This document shows, in pieces, positions 19,830 through 29,888 of a DNA stretch of 64,000 nt. This stretch comes from a gamma proteobacterium HTCC5015 (GTDB taxonomy: Bacteria; Pseudomonadota; Gammaproteobacteria; HTCC5015). The translations under genes and the position numbers were made by a program. The stretch spans positions 379,705 through 443,704 of the forward strand of contig DS990598.1 in assembly GCA_000155715.1 (NCBI GenBank). The letters are read 5' to 3'. Numbering within the stretch: the first letter of the stretch is position 1; each line of letters starts with the position of its first letter. The notes under the pieces were generated by a model, which saw only the letters and a program-made list of their open reading frames with translations, did not search any database and had not been told where the DNA came from.

Positions 19830-21332
19830 ATGTCAGAGCAAGACAACAACGCGCCTATTAGCCAAGAAGAAGAGAACAAGCTGATTGCCCAGCGCCGTGA
19901 CAAATTGGCGGCAATTCGCGAGAGCAGCGAGATTCCTTTTCCCAACGACTTTAGACGCAGTGACTATGCGCAATCGCTTCAGGAACGCTATGCAAACGAC
20001 AGTAAAGAGTCGCTAGCGGAGTCGGGCGAGCGCGCCGCTGTGGCGGGACGCTTAGTGCTTGATCGCAACGCGTTTAAAGTCATTCAAGATGTCAGTGGTC
20101 GCATACAAGTGTATGTCGATCGCAAGACACTGCCCAAAGACAAGTTAGCCGAAATTAAAGCTTGGGATTTGGGCGATATTGTTGGCGTAGAGGGCACGCT
20201 TCAACGCTCGGGCAAAGGCGATCTGTATGTTTCGATGGAGCGCGCCGAGTTGCTGACTAAATCGTTAAGGCCGCTACCTGACAAGCACAAGGGCTTGTCC
20301 GACACTGAGCAGCGCTATCGCCAGCGCTATGTCGATTTGATTGTGAATGAAGAATCGAGAAAAGTATTTCGTCTGCGCAGTCAGATTATTCAATACATTC
20401 GCCGCTATTTAGACGGGCGCGACTTCCAAGAGGTGGAAACGCCCATGATGCAAGTGATCCCAGGTGGTGCGACGGCGCGCCCCTTCGTTACTCATCACAA
20501 CGCTCTAGACATGGACTTGTACTTGCGCATTGCCCCCGAGCTTTACTTGAAACGCTTAGTGGTGGGCGGTTTTGAGCGCGTTTACGAGATCAACCGCAAC
20601 TTCCGCAATGAGGGGCTATCGACACGCCACAACCCCGAATTCACCATGCTTGAGTTTTATCAGGCCTACGCCGACTACCACGACTTGATGGATTTGACGG
20701 AGTCGATGCTGCGCGGCATCGCCGAAGACGTCATCGGTAGCACGACGATTGAAGCCGAGGGTGAGCAGTACGATTTTGAAAAAGCGTTTGCACGCATGAC
20801 GGTGAAAGAATCTATCTTGCACTTCAATCGCGATATCAGCGAAGCGGAACTGGACGACTTAGACAGCGCCCGCTCTCTGGCCGAGCGCTTGGGCATTCCG
20901 CTTAAGGATTCTTACGGTTTAGGCAAAGTGCAAATTGAAATTTTTGAAAAGACTGTCGAACATCGCTTGATGCAGCCGACTTTTATTACCGAATATCCCA
21001 CGGAAGTGTCGCCACTGGCACGCCGTCTCGACGCCAACCCCTTTGTCACCGAGCGCTTTGAATTTTTTGTCGGCGGCCGCGAAGTGGCCAATGGTTTTTC
21101 GGAGTTGAATGACGCCGAAGATCAGGCCGAACGCTTCAAAGCCCAAGTGGCGGAAAAAGATGCAGGTGACGACGAGGCCATGCACTACGATGCCGACTAC
21201 ATCCGCGCCCTAGAGTACGGTTTACCGCCCACTGCGGGTGAGGGCATCGGCATTGATCGCTTGGTCATGCTGTTCACGGACAGCGCGTCTATTCGCGACG
21301 TCCTGCTGTTCCCGCATATGCGTCCCGAATAA
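19830..21332 (+). CDS. lysS: Lysyl-tRNA synthetase (class II)
   Basis: LysS charges tRNA-Lys. The 500-residue protein has an N-terminal OB-fold anticodon-binding domain ([26 protein letters not shown] near 70-95), class II motif 2 with [25 protein letters not shown] near 250-274, and motif 3 with [18 protein letters not shown] near 470-487. It follows prfB by 34 bases; prfB-lysS is a conserved pair. Confidence 0.97.
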   Translation: MSEQDNNAPISQEEENKLIAQRRDKLAAIRESSEIPFPNDFRRSDYAQSLQERYANDSKESLAESGERAAVAGRLVLDRNAFKVIQDVSGRIQVYVDRKTLPKDKLAEIKAWDLGDIVGVEGTLQRSGKGDLYVSMERAELLTKSLRPLPDKHKGLSDTEQRYRQRYVDLIVNEESRKVFRLRSQIIQYIRRYLDGRDFQEVETPMMQVIPGGATARPFVTHHNALDMDLYLRIAPELYLKRLVVGGFERVYEINRNFRNEGLSTRHNPEFTMLEFYQAYADYHDLMDLTESMLRGIAEDVIGSTTIEAEGEQYDFEKAFARMTVKESILHFNRDISEAELDDLDSARSLAERLGIPLKDSYGLGKVQIEIFEKTVEHRLMQPTFITEYPTEVSPLARRLDANPFVTERFEFFVGGREVANGFSELNDAEDQAERFKAQVAEKDAGDDEAMHYDADYIRALEYGLPPTAGEGIGIDRLVMLFTDSASIRDVLLFPHMRPE

Positions 21333-21718
21333 GCGGTTTTTAGCCACAGAGAACACCGAGAGCACAGAGGCTGAGCGGTTATTCCAGATAGGCACTGTCA
21401 GAAAATTCCTACAGAGATATCGGACAAGTGCTATTTCTGTAAAGGCCTTCATTCGAGAAGATAAGCACAGCAGGGACGCGACGGCACAGGAAGTGCCCAG
21501 TAGATGGATCTAGCCTTTCTACACCCTGCGCCTCGTTGTAACGACAAGGATTTCTGCGCAGCGAGAGCCCCCATCTTCGGATGGGGGCTTTTTATTGTCT
21601 GTTTGCGTCGTTTGCTGAGGTCGAGTATGCGGGAGGAGCTTGAAGGCAGGCCAATGGCATTATGCAGATAGTACCGATGGCCACGCCGACGTGTGGGAGT
21701 GTTCTCTCTCTATTGTTT
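21333..21718. other. Intergenic region after lysS with repeat and terminator
   Basis: No gene is seen in these 386 bases. 21341-21371 holds TAGCCACAGAGAACACCGAG, an inverted copy of the CTCTGTG-type repeat. A plus-strand terminator is at 21565-21594. Confidence 0.6.
21565..21594 (+). terminator. Rho-independent terminator downstream of lysS
   Basis: AGCCCCCAT pairs with ATGGGGGCT around CTTCGG-type loop bases and is followed by five Ts on the plus strand. It is about 230 bases past lysS, so the transcript would have a long tail or another short transcript may end here. Confidence 0.8.
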
Positions 21719-22099
21719 TTAGGTCAGTGACTTAAATGCCAGAATCACGTCGCTGACTATTTTTTTCTTGTCGGCTGGTAAATCTAGGTAGGTTCTTAGC
21801 ACTTCATATTCGTTTGCAGGGATACCTGCGTACCAAGGTTTTTCTTGTTTAGAGCCTTGAATCGTGAGGCCGTACCTAAGTTCATTGGCATCTACTTGAA
21901 GCCAGTCTGCCAGAACCATTAATTTGTCTTGTGAGGGGATAGCCTCCCCGCGAAGCCAGCGCCTCACTCCTTGTAGTGTGACGGAGCGACCTGGGTATCG
22001 GATGTTGAATTGTTTTTCAACGACACTGGGTTTGGCCTCATAGCCCAAGGCCTCGATTGCTTCGATTAGCCTAGCAGAAAACTTTTGTGTCTGATCCAT
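21719..22099 (-). CDS. Putative HTH DNA-binding regulator
   Basis: A 126-residue protein. Residues about 10-75 look like an XRE/phage-repressor helix-turn-helix domain: VTLQGVRRWLRGEAIPSQDKLMVLADWLQVDANELRYG has the expected recognition-helix and third-helix pattern. The rest (about 85-126) is a short acidic/hydrophobic tail without a known name. It is transcribed away from an outer-membrane protein gene; the 118 bases between them carry repeated GTTTA/TAAAC half-sites that could be its operator. Codon use and base content are more AT-rich than in neighbours, hinting at transfer. Confidence 0.72.
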   Translation of the reverse strand: MDQTQKFSARLIEAIEALGYEAKPSVVEKQFNIRYPGRSVTLQGVRRWLRGEAIPSQDKLMVLADWLQVDANELRYGLTIQGSKQEKPWYAGIPANEYEVLRTYLDLPADKKKIVSDVILAFKSLT

Positions 22100-22142
22100 C
22101 GCTACATGATGAACTTTTGTTAATTGCTAGGGTTGAATATGT

Positions 22143-22171
22143 GTTTATTTAATAGGTAAACTTAATGTTTA
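22143..22171. promoter_or_regulatory. Possible operator: three GTTTA/TAAAC half-sites
   Basis: GTTTA (22143-22147), TAAAC (22157-22161) and GTTTA (22167-22171) alternate in orientation, the last two with starts 10 bases apart. They lie in the divergent gap between the HTH gene and the outer-membrane protein gene. Binding is an inference from position. Confidence 0.35.
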
Positions 22172-22217
22172 GTTTTGTCAAAAGTATTTGAATCAGGACG
22201 AACATGGCGGTGCGGCA

Positions 22218-22745
22218 ATGAGACTCTGGAGAAACCAAATTTTTAATCGGCTAGTAGGGATAGCTTTTCTGGGCTTCACAGCAGCCTCTTTTGCGGGTCC
22301 ATCGCAATATGGTTTATTTTTGGGGAGAATGGAAGCTACTTCGCTGGCCTATACTGAGAAAAACGAGGTAGACTTTGCTCAAGTGAGACTAAGTAGCAAA
22401 GCTGAAGAAGATGACAAGATTTCAGGTGGGGTGAAATTAAGCTATGGTGCAGGGGAGCTCCTCGATGACTCACTGTACAGTTTTGGGTTATTCGGTAGGT
22501 ATGACTTTTTCTTAGAGCAGCGTTTTACGCCTTACTTTTTAGCGGGTGTGGATGCATTTTATGCTGAGGGTTCTGTTGTGGGGACCTCCCCCTCTCTTGG
22601 CTTGGGGCTAGGTTTAGATTTTAGCTTGGGCGAGAGTACTCACTTAAATGTTGAGTATCAAGGTTGGTCGAACATGAGGAAAATTCAACGGGACCCATAT
22701 CGACATACGAAAACCCTTTTTATCGGTGTTTCTGAAAGCTTTTAA
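22218..22745 (+). CDS. Outer-membrane beta-barrel-like protein
   Basis: About 175 residues with a signal peptide (MRLWRNQ basic start, then hydrophobic LVGIAFLGFTAASFAG). The mature part alternates polar and hydrophobic residues in strands such as YGLFLGRMEATSLAY, YFLAGVDAFYAEG and SLGLGLGLDFSLGE and ends in Phe (SESF), the usual last residue of outer-membrane barrels. It resembles small OmpA-like/OmpW-like eight-stranded barrels, but I cannot name a family. ATG 22218 is chosen since it begins the signal peptide; TTG 22188 is open upstream. Confidence 0.7.
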   Translation: MRLWRNQIFNRLVGIAFLGFTAASFAGPSQYGLFLGRMEATSLAYTEKNEVDFAQVRLSSKAEEDDKISGGVKLSYGAGELLDDSLYSFGLFGRYDFFLEQRFTPYFLAGVDAFYAEGSVVGTSPSLGLGLGLDFSLGESTHLNVEYQGWSNMRKIQRDPYRHTKTLFIGVSESF

Positions 22746-22810
22746 TGAGGGGGGTGGAGTACTCAGTGGCCATAACACATGTAGTTTCCAACGATGAAGA
22801 TAATTTTCCA

Positions 22811-22842
22811 AAAAAAAGCCCACATATTCTGTGGGCTTTTTT
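22811..22842. terminator. Bidirectional terminator between convergent genes
   Basis: AAAAGCCCACA and TGTGGGCTTTT form the stem with a run of A before and T after, so it can end transcription from both the barrel gene and the minus-strand DUF2505 operon. Confidence 0.88.
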
Positions 22843-22862
22843 ACGTGAGCAGAGCGGCTGTT

Positions 22863-23357
22863 CTATTGAGCTAAAAACGCTTTGATCCACTCGTGCTCGC
22901 CATCCATCGACTTTTGTGAATCGCCTGCGACGAATTCCTCGGCTTTTTTGCCGACAATGGGAATGGCGCAGACAACTTTGAGCTCGATATCGTTGAGACT
23001 GCCGTCGCCATCGGGTTGAACGACCATATGGCCCTGCATTTCGACGGGAAGGCCGCTGATGCGAACGCTGAATTCGCAATCGTAAATGCCATCGCCTTTG
23101 ACTGTCCAAGTCTCGCGTTGCTCGACACTGTTCCACTCTTTAGCAAACTTGGCTAGCGCTTTGGGGACGTCGGCTTTGACTTCGCGTTTGGTGTTGACGG
23201 TGTAAGTGTCGCCGTTTTGCTCGCACTTCAGCACTTGGACATTGCGTGCGCCGATGCCTTCGTAGCGCTGGGGAATCCAGTCTTCTGTGACATAGATTTT
23301 GAACAAGGCCTCTGAGTCTTGAGGATAGCGGTGTTTTTCCTGAATCACTTGAGTCAT
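22863..23357 (-). CDS. DUF2505 family protein (SRPBCC-like fold)
   Basis: A 164-residue protein that I assign to DUF2505, a family with a helix-grip, START-like ligand-binding fold. The opening PQDSEALFKIYVTEDWIPQRYEGIGARNV and the middle EWNSVEQRETWTVKGDGIYDCEFSVRISGLPVEMQG are typical. No signal peptide, so cytosolic. It is the last gene of an operon with an epimerase/dehydratase and an acyltransferase (one-base overlap with the epimerase), which hints at a lipid or hydrophobic ligand. The function is not established. Confidence 0.75.
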   Translation of the reverse strand: MTQVIQEKHRYPQDSEALFKIYVTEDWIPQRYEGIGARNVQVLKCEQNGDTYTVNTKREVKADVPKALAKFAKEWNSVEQRETWTVKGDGIYDCEFSVRISGLPVEMQGHMVVQPDGDGSLNDIELKVVCAIPIVGKKAEEFVAGDSQKSMDGEHEWIKAFLAQ

Positions 23358-24307
23358 TATTTCAAAAGCTCTTTTTGCTGGCGATAGTAGGTGAAAATTT
23401 CTTGATAGCTGTGCTTGGGCTTGTAGTTAAATGTTTTCTCAAACAAGGAGCCATCTAGCACGACCGGGTATTTAAAATAGTTGATGAGATAGCTGGGAAA
23501 TGCGCGCCAGCCCATCAGCTTGCTAATGGTCAGTGGCAGCGCAGGGGGCACCGAGGGTAGAGGCGCTTTTTTACAGCCACTGGCAGAGAGCGCGTCTTGA
23601 TAGGCAATGTAGTCCTCGGGAGCCACATTGTAGACGCCAGGTTTGTTGCCTTTGTAGGCCGCGGCGATGGCCTCGCCCATATCGTCGACATGGATAAATT
23701 GCATCATAGGCGAAAAGCCCATCAGCACGGGAGCTCGCTGGCTGGAGAGCAGCGTACTCATGCTGTTGCGCACGCCGGGCCCGGCAATGTGGCAGGGGCG
23801 CAAAATGGTAATGTTGAGTTCGGGATACTTGTAGAGGTAGATGTTGGCTAAATTTTCTAGCTCTACCGCATCGACGAGGTCGAGTGTCAGTTCGGCGGCC
23901 TTAAAGGGCGTGTCTTCATCGAGCAGGGCGGGGTTGTAGGCGTCCGCACCATAGACAAAGAAGGTCGACATCACGAGCACTTGTTTAACGCCGTATTTAC
24001 GGCAGCGGTCAAACAGGCGCTGGGTACCGATAACATTGGTGTTGTAGCGGCTGCGGCGATTGGAGCTGTGAGTGCCAACGCGCCCCATGTGAATCACGCC
24101 GTCAATTTTGTGATTGCGGAAAATATCCTCAAAGCCGCGTTTCGTAATGTCGACTAAGTAACTGGGAATGTCTTTGCCCAGTTTGATTTGTCGGCGAAAG
24201 TCGACGGCGACGATGTTGTAGTCGTGCTGCAACAGGGTAATGACTTTTTTGGCGGTGGCGCCGCCGGCGCCGGTGACCAAAATAGTGGGTTTGTCAGAGT
24301 TCGCCAT
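23357..24307 (-). CDS. NAD(P)-dependent epimerase/dehydratase-like SDR protein
   Basis: A 316-residue extended short-chain dehydrogenase. The nucleotide-binding motif VTGAGGATAKKVI is at residues 11-23; other marks are GVIHMGRV near 70, the MSTFFVYG strand near 112, and the NITILRPCHIAGPG segment. The usual YxxxK catalytic pair is not clear where expected, so it may bind a substrate in an unusual way. It lies between an acyltransferase (2-base gap) and a DUF2505 gene in one minus-strand operon, suggesting a role in lipid or envelope metabolism. The substrate is unknown. Confidence 0.8.
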   Translation of the reverse strand: MANSDKPTILVTGAGGATAKKVITLLQHDYNIVAVDFRRQIKLGKDIPSYLVDITKRGFEDIFRNHKIDGVIHMGRVGTHSSNRRSRYNTNVIGTQRLFDRCRKYGVKQVLVMSTFFVYGADAYNPALLDEDTPFKAAELTLDLVDAVELENLANIYLYKYPELNITILRPCHIAGPGVRNSMSTLLSSQRAPVLMGFSPMMQFIHVDDMGEAIAAAYKGNKPGVYNVAPEDYIAYQDALSASGCKKAPLPSVPPALPLTISKLMGWRAFPSYLINYFKYPVVLDGSLFEKTFNYKPKHSYQEIFTYYRQQKELLK

Positions 24308-24309
24308 GG

Positions 24310-25122
24310 TTAAAACACACTCTCGCGTTTGCTCAGGCCCTCGGCGATGAGGGCGCGAATTTTGTCTTTGACCAGCTCGACTTTTTGGGTGATTTCTTCT
24401 TCCGTGTCGGCGGGCTCAAAATACAGGGGCTCGCCAAAGTGAATACTCACGCGAGCGGGCAATGGAATGGGGGTAGTGATGGGAATGTAGGGCACGCCCA
24501 GTGCTTTGGCCAGCGGCTTGATGTTGTACAAAGCGGGCATGGTTTCTTCACAGCCAACGATACCCACTGGGACAATCGGGGTTTTGTGGTTGATGGCCAA
24601 GTGCATAAAACCGTTGCCGAAACGCTGAAGTTGATAGCGTTTCTCGTAGAGTTTGCCAGAGCCGCGAACGCCCTCGGGAAATACGATAACCGCCTCGCCA
24701 TTCTTCAACATTCGAGCGCAGTTGAGGGGATCGCCAATCACAGCGCCGATGGCGTTGAGCATATTGCCCAGAAACGGCACTGTGGGGAAAAAGCGCTCGA
24801 TCATGGCGCGGGCAGCGCGCGGCTCACTATCGCGGGTCGCGATGGCGTAGCCGGTGAGAACGCCGTCGAGGGGGAGCTGGCCACTGTGGTTGGGGATAAT
24901 TAACACGGGGCCGTCGGATGGCACGTTTTCTACGCCATAGGCCTGTACGCGAAAGTATTCTTCGTACAGGGGCTTGAAGAGGCTCATGGCGACTTTGGCG
25001 GATTCCGTATTAAAACCCCAAGCGTCGTAGCCGTAGCTGCCTACGGCCTTTTTGAACTGGTTGACCTGATGGTCGATCTCTTCGGTTACTAGGGCTTTTT
25101 TTAGCAGACCCATAACACTCAT
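24310..25122 (-). CDS. 1-acyl-glycerol-3-phosphate acyltransferase-like protein
   Basis: A 270-residue member of the PlsC-like acyltransferase family. The catalytic motif NHSGQLPLD (NHX4D) is near residue 78-86, and FPEGVRGSGK (the FPEGTRS-type phosphate-binding motif) near residue 150. No clear membrane-spanning segment at the N-terminus. Such proteins move acyl groups onto lysophospholipids or related acceptors at the inner membrane. It is first gene of the operon with the SDR and DUF2505 genes; start ATG 25122, with another in-frame ATG three codons in. Confidence 0.85.
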   Translation of the reverse strand: MSVMGLLKKALVTEEIDHQVNQFKKAVGSYGYDAWGFNTESAKVAMSLFKPLYEEYFRVQAYGVENVPSDGPVLIIPNHSGQLPLDGVLTGYAIATRDSEPRAARAMIERFFPTVPFLGNMLNAIGAVIGDPLNCARMLKNGEAVIVFPEGVRGSGKLYEKRYQLQRFGNGFMHLAINHKTPIVPVGIVGCEETMPALYNIKPLAKALGVPYIPITTPIPLPARVSIHFGEPLYFEPADTEEEITQKVELVKDKIRALIAEGLSKRESVF

Positions 25123-25239
25123 TATGGCAGTACCATCCTAATCGCTGTGTGTGAAGCGCGCCCCTACATCCTCGCGCCGAAACCTTTATTGTATAGATGC
25201 AGGGGTGGGATTCAATAAAGCCCTCCGCTCAATTTCGCG

Positions 25240-25683
25240 TTATAGGCGGATTTGTCGGAAATTGGGGTCGGGTTTTGAGGCGTTCCATATCTCTTGAAAT
25301 TGTTGCCCCAGCATTTTCGCCAAGTTGCCGTGGGCACACTCGGCCAAGCCATCATAGCGATCGGCTTGAGAGCGGTAGATGGCGGCGCGCTGATCGAATA
25401 GGGCAAAGCTTTCGTTAAAGCTGCGAAAATCGTCGCTGATAATGCGCACTTCGATATAGCTGCTGAGTCGCTGCGCTAGGCGGTGTACTGCATGGTGTTG
25501 GCGAATGGCGTCGACGCTATCGTGTATTAAAAATCGAATGTCGCTGTGACGGCCGGCGGTGGCGAGCTCAAACAGCGGTTTTTCAAAGCCTTCGTGGTCA
25601 AACAGTTGGCGGTCGAGGTCGCGGCCGATAAACCAGAATTGGCGCCGAGTCTGTCCGAGCAGGTGATCCATCACAGCGGACAC
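25240..25683 (-). pseudogene. DUF7931-like segment, split from upstream GNAT gene
   Basis: The 147 codons from GTG 25683 encode a domain with QTRRQFWFIGRDLDRQLFDH near the start and IRFLIHDSVDAIRQHHAVHRLAQRLSS in the middle, which I recall as the DUF7931 domain often joined to the C-terminus of a GNAT acetyltransferase. Here it is in the same frame as the GNAT gene upstream, separated by TGA GTC TAG at 25753-25761 and 23 sense codons that still read like the linker and domain start (PQRFDLTTASQVSAVMDHLL). No good ribosome-binding site precedes GTG 25683. It may be a broken fusion gene or a real stand-alone gene with a weak start. The domain name is from memory. Confidence 0.55.
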
Positions 25684-25758
25684 TTGGCTGGCGGTTGTGA
25701 GATCAAATCGTTGAGGTGTACCTAATCTGGGCGGCTTGGAGTGTTTCAGCGTCTAGAC

Positions 25759-26190
25759 TCATAAATCGAGATACATTTTTTGATGGGGGATATCGACTTC
25801 CAAAAATGTGTCGCCCTCGGCGGTAAAGCCAAAACCACGATAAAAATGGCAGGCGTGGCACTGGGCGTGTATGTCTATGCGTGATAAGCCGCGCTCCCTA
25901 GCGGCCTCTAATAAAGCGTGAAGTAGGGCCGTGCCAATGCCGCGTTGACGGTAGGGCTTGAGCACGGCCATGCGCCCGATGTGGCTGTCGCGGCTCAGTC
26001 GGCCCGTGGCGACGGCCTGTCCATCGATGACGACGAGGGCGTGTACGGCAAAATCGTCGAGTGGGTCCCACTCCTCGTGTTCGGGGACGCCTTGCTCTTC
26101 GATAAACACCTCGCGGCGAACGGACTCGGCGAGGGGCTTGACGCGGCTCCAGTCGAGCAGTTGTACATCAAAGGCGGTGGCTTCAGTCAT
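25759..26190 (-). CDS. GNAT family N-acetyltransferase
   Basis: About 143 residues, an acetyl-CoA-dependent acyltransferase of the GNAT fold. MAVLKPYRQRGIGTALLHALLEAARERG contains the acetyl-CoA-binding Q/RxxGxG/A motif, and HAQCHACHFYRGFGFTAEGDTFLEVDIPHQKM is the C-terminal family pattern of the ElaA/YjcF-like branch. ATG 26190 overlaps the roxA stop by 8 bases, so they are translationally coupled. The stop TGA at 25759-25761 is followed in frame by TAG one codon later and then by a DUF7931-like segment (see that entry). The substrate is unknown. Confidence 0.85.
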   Translation of the reverse strand: MTEATAFDVQLLDWSRVKPLAESVRREVFIEEQGVPEHEEWDPLDDFAVHALVVIDGQAVATGRLSRDSHIGRMAVLKPYRQRGIGTALLHALLEAARERGLSRIDIHAQCHACHFYRGFGFTAEGDTFLEVDIPHQKMYLDL

Positions 26191-27406
26191 TGTCATCCTC
26201 CGCCTCTTCATGGCCGAGCTCATCCTGCCACAGCCAAAAACCGTGTTGGTAGCCTTTTGCGAGCCAAGCGAGGAGTTCGGCGTCGGCAATAAAGGGCTTT
26301 AAATCCGTGGTGTTGGCGTCAAGTTGCCTTAAAGCGCACAAGTCGGGGAGTAGCGGGCTGTCGAGGTAGTGCTCTTGGCCGTTGATAAATGCCCAGTAGC
26401 CACCGCGCTCGGAACGGGTGAAATTTAAGCGCACAAAGGGGTTTAACTGTAAGCAGCGACCCGATTTTAGCTCGCTGGCGATATCGATGGCATCGACGGG
26501 CTCGTCCTGGGCGATGGCGGGAAATTCACACGCTTGCTGGCTGACGGCGCTGCCGAGCCAGCGCTGCAAGGCCTCGTCGTCTAGCGTGAGTAGGTTTTGC
26601 AATTGTTCGCGCACGCGATGAAGACTGGCGCTGCTCAGTTCGGCGGGATTGCTTTGTCGTGGTAGATCACCGTCGTGGTAGCGCTGGCTCTCGTCCAGAT
26701 CGGCACAGGCGGTATCGACTAAATCAAGCGCTAAGCTGGCCCAGCTGGGGGCGCGAAAGCCGATGGACCAAGTCATGCAGTCGTCGTCTTCGGCGACGCC
26801 GTAGTGAGCGATGCCGGGGGGTAGATAGAGCATATCTCCGGGCGCCAGCAACCACTCCTGTGTGGGCTGAAACTGCTCGAGCAACTTGAGCTCCAGACCT
26901 TCAATGATGGGCGCTTCGCTGCGCTGCTCTTCAATCTGCCAGCGTCGCTGCCCCGCAGTTTGTAGAAGAAAAACATCGTACTCATCTGTGTGTTTGCCTA
27001 CCGAACCGCCACGAGGGGCGTAGCTCACCATGAGATCGTCGATGCGCCAGTCGGGAATAAAGCGAAAGGGCGCTAGATAGGTAGCAAAGTCGGGCAGATG
27101 CTTTTCGATATCTGAAACCAACAGGCTCCAATGGCTATCGGGGAGCTGGCTAAAGCGGCTCTCGGCAAAGGGGCCGTGCTCGACACGCCACTGGTTGTCG
27201 CGATGACTGCCGAGAATTAAGCGCGAGTTGATGCCTTCTTCAAGGGCGAGGCCCGCAAGTTCGTCAGGCGAGAGGGGGTTGCCCCCCTTTTCAGCGAACT
27301 CGGGGAACGCCCCGCGAATGAGCAGGGGCTTTTTTTGCCAGTAGTCCCGTAAAAACTCTTCCGCAGTCAGTCCGTTTAAATGCGTTTGAGGCTGGCTGAA
27401 ATCCAT
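26183..27406 (-). CDS. roxA: JmjC-type ribosomal oxygenase (L16 arginine hydroxylase-like)
   Basis: A 407-residue cupin/JmjC Fe(II)- and 2-oxoglutarate-dependent oxygenase like E. coli RoxA (YcfD), which hydroxylates Arg81 of ribosomal protein L16. N-terminal LNGLTAEEFLRDYWQKKPLLIRGAFP is the family opening; the iron-binding HxD is in GKHTDEYDVFLLQ near residue 130, and the distal His is in PPGIAHYGVAEDD near 195. A winged-helix-like C-terminal part ends the protein. It begins directly after the purB stop (no gap), as part of purB-roxA-GNAT. Confidence 0.9.
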   Translation of the reverse strand: MDFSQPQTHLNGLTAEEFLRDYWQKKPLLIRGAFPEFAEKGGNPLSPDELAGLALEEGINSRLILGSHRDNQWRVEHGPFAESRFSQLPDSHWSLLVSDIEKHLPDFATYLAPFRFIPDWRIDDLMVSYAPRGGSVGKHTDEYDVFLLQTAGQRRWQIEEQRSEAPIIEGLELKLLEQFQPTQEWLLAPGDMLYLPPGIAHYGVAEDDDCMTWSIGFRAPSWASLALDLVDTACADLDESQRYHDGDLPRQSNPAELSSASLHRVREQLQNLLTLDDEALQRWLGSAVSQQACEFPAIAQDEPVDAIDIASELKSGRCLQLNPFVRLNFTRSERGGYWAFINGQEHYLDSPLLPDLCALRQLDANTTDLKPFIADAELLAWLAKGYQHGFWLWQDELGHEEAEDDND

Positions 27407-29175
<1,769 letters not shown>

Positions 29176-29202
29176 TTGAAAATAGCTTTAAAGCTATATA
29201 GT
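29176..29202 (+). promoter_or_regulatory. Toxin-antitoxin promoter with palindromic operator
   Basis: TTGAAA (29176-29181) and TATAGT (29197-29202) flank a perfect 16-base palindrome ATAGCTTTAAAGCTAT at 29182-29197, which fills the spacer. A dyad inside the promoter is the usual place for the antitoxin to repress its own operon. A further AGCTATAT lies at 29208-29215. Confidence 0.65.
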
Positions 29203-29230
29203 ATGTGAGCTATATCCATGGAAGGTGCCT

Positions 29231-29584
29231 ATGTGGGAAATAAGGACGACAGATATTTTTGATGCATGGTTTGATGGTCTTGATGCTGTGGACAGGGAGA
29301 ATGTGATTGCAGCCATGATGGTCTTGCGCGAGCTAGGGCCGACCCTGCCGCGTCCTTATGCGGATTCAGTGAAGGGGTCTGAACACAAAAATATGAAAGA
29401 ACTCAGGGTACAAAGTCGGGGGAATCCCATACGAGCACTTTTTGCTTTTGATCCAAAAAGAACGGGTGTTTTGCTTTGCGCTGGTGAGAAAGTAGGAAAA
29501 GAAAAAAGGTTTTACAAGGAGCTGATTCCAGTGGCTGACCGTGAGTTTACGGCCCACTTGGAGAGGCTGCATAAAGGTGAATGA
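29231..29584 (+). CDS. RelE/HigB-like toxin (phage Gp49-like)
   Basis: A 117-residue putative mRNA-cutting toxin: MWEIRTTDIFDAWFDGL opens like the HigB/Gp49 family, followed by LGPTLPRPYADSVKGSEHKNMKELRVQ and RALFAFDPKRTGVLLCAGEKVGKEKRFYKELIPVAD, the family core. ATG 29231 has GGAAGG 5 bases upstream; GTG 29225 is possible. The XRE-type antitoxin gene starts one base after its stop. Activity is inferred from family and context. Confidence 0.88.
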   Translation: MWEIRTTDIFDAWFDGLDAVDRENVIAAMMVLRELGPTLPRPYADSVKGSEHKNMKELRVQSRGNPIRALFAFDPKRTGVLLCAGEKVGKEKRFYKELIPVADREFTAHLERLHKGE

Positions 29585-29585
29585 G

Positions 29586-29888
29586 ATGGCTAGAACACTT
29601 GACCAAATTCTGGAAGCCGAAGATCCGAAAATTGTTGCCGATGCCAAGGCGAAAGCCGAGACCATCCTGTTGAATATCCACTTGGCCGAGATTCGTGCTC
29701 TGATGGAAAAAACCCAGGTCGAGATGGCCGAGGCGTTGGGTATTAAACAGCCAACTGTGGCAGGAATGGAAAAAGCCGGGAAAGATGTAAAGCTGTCATC
29801 CCTTAAACGTTATGTAGAGGCGGCTGGGGGTAAGGTTAGGCTGGACATTGAATTGCCCGATGGACGCCATCACGGGTTCTCCCTTTAA
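29586..29888 (+). CDS. XRE-family antitoxin (HigA-like)
   Basis: A 100-residue antitoxin partner. The helix-turn-helix is at residues about 35-65: RALMEKTQVEMAEALGIKQPTVAGMEKAGKDVKLSSLKRYVEAAGG. The N-terminal acidic helix (LDQILEAEDPKIVADAKAKAE) could be the toxin-binding part. It should bind and neutralise the toxin and repress the shared promoter through the palindrome at 29182-29197. The toxin-first order is typical of HigBA. Confidence 0.88.
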   Translation: MARTLDQILEAEDPKIVADAKAKAETILLNIHLAEIRALMEKTQVEMAEALGIKQPTVAGMEKAGKDVKLSSLKRYVEAAGGKVRLDIELPDGRHHGFSL

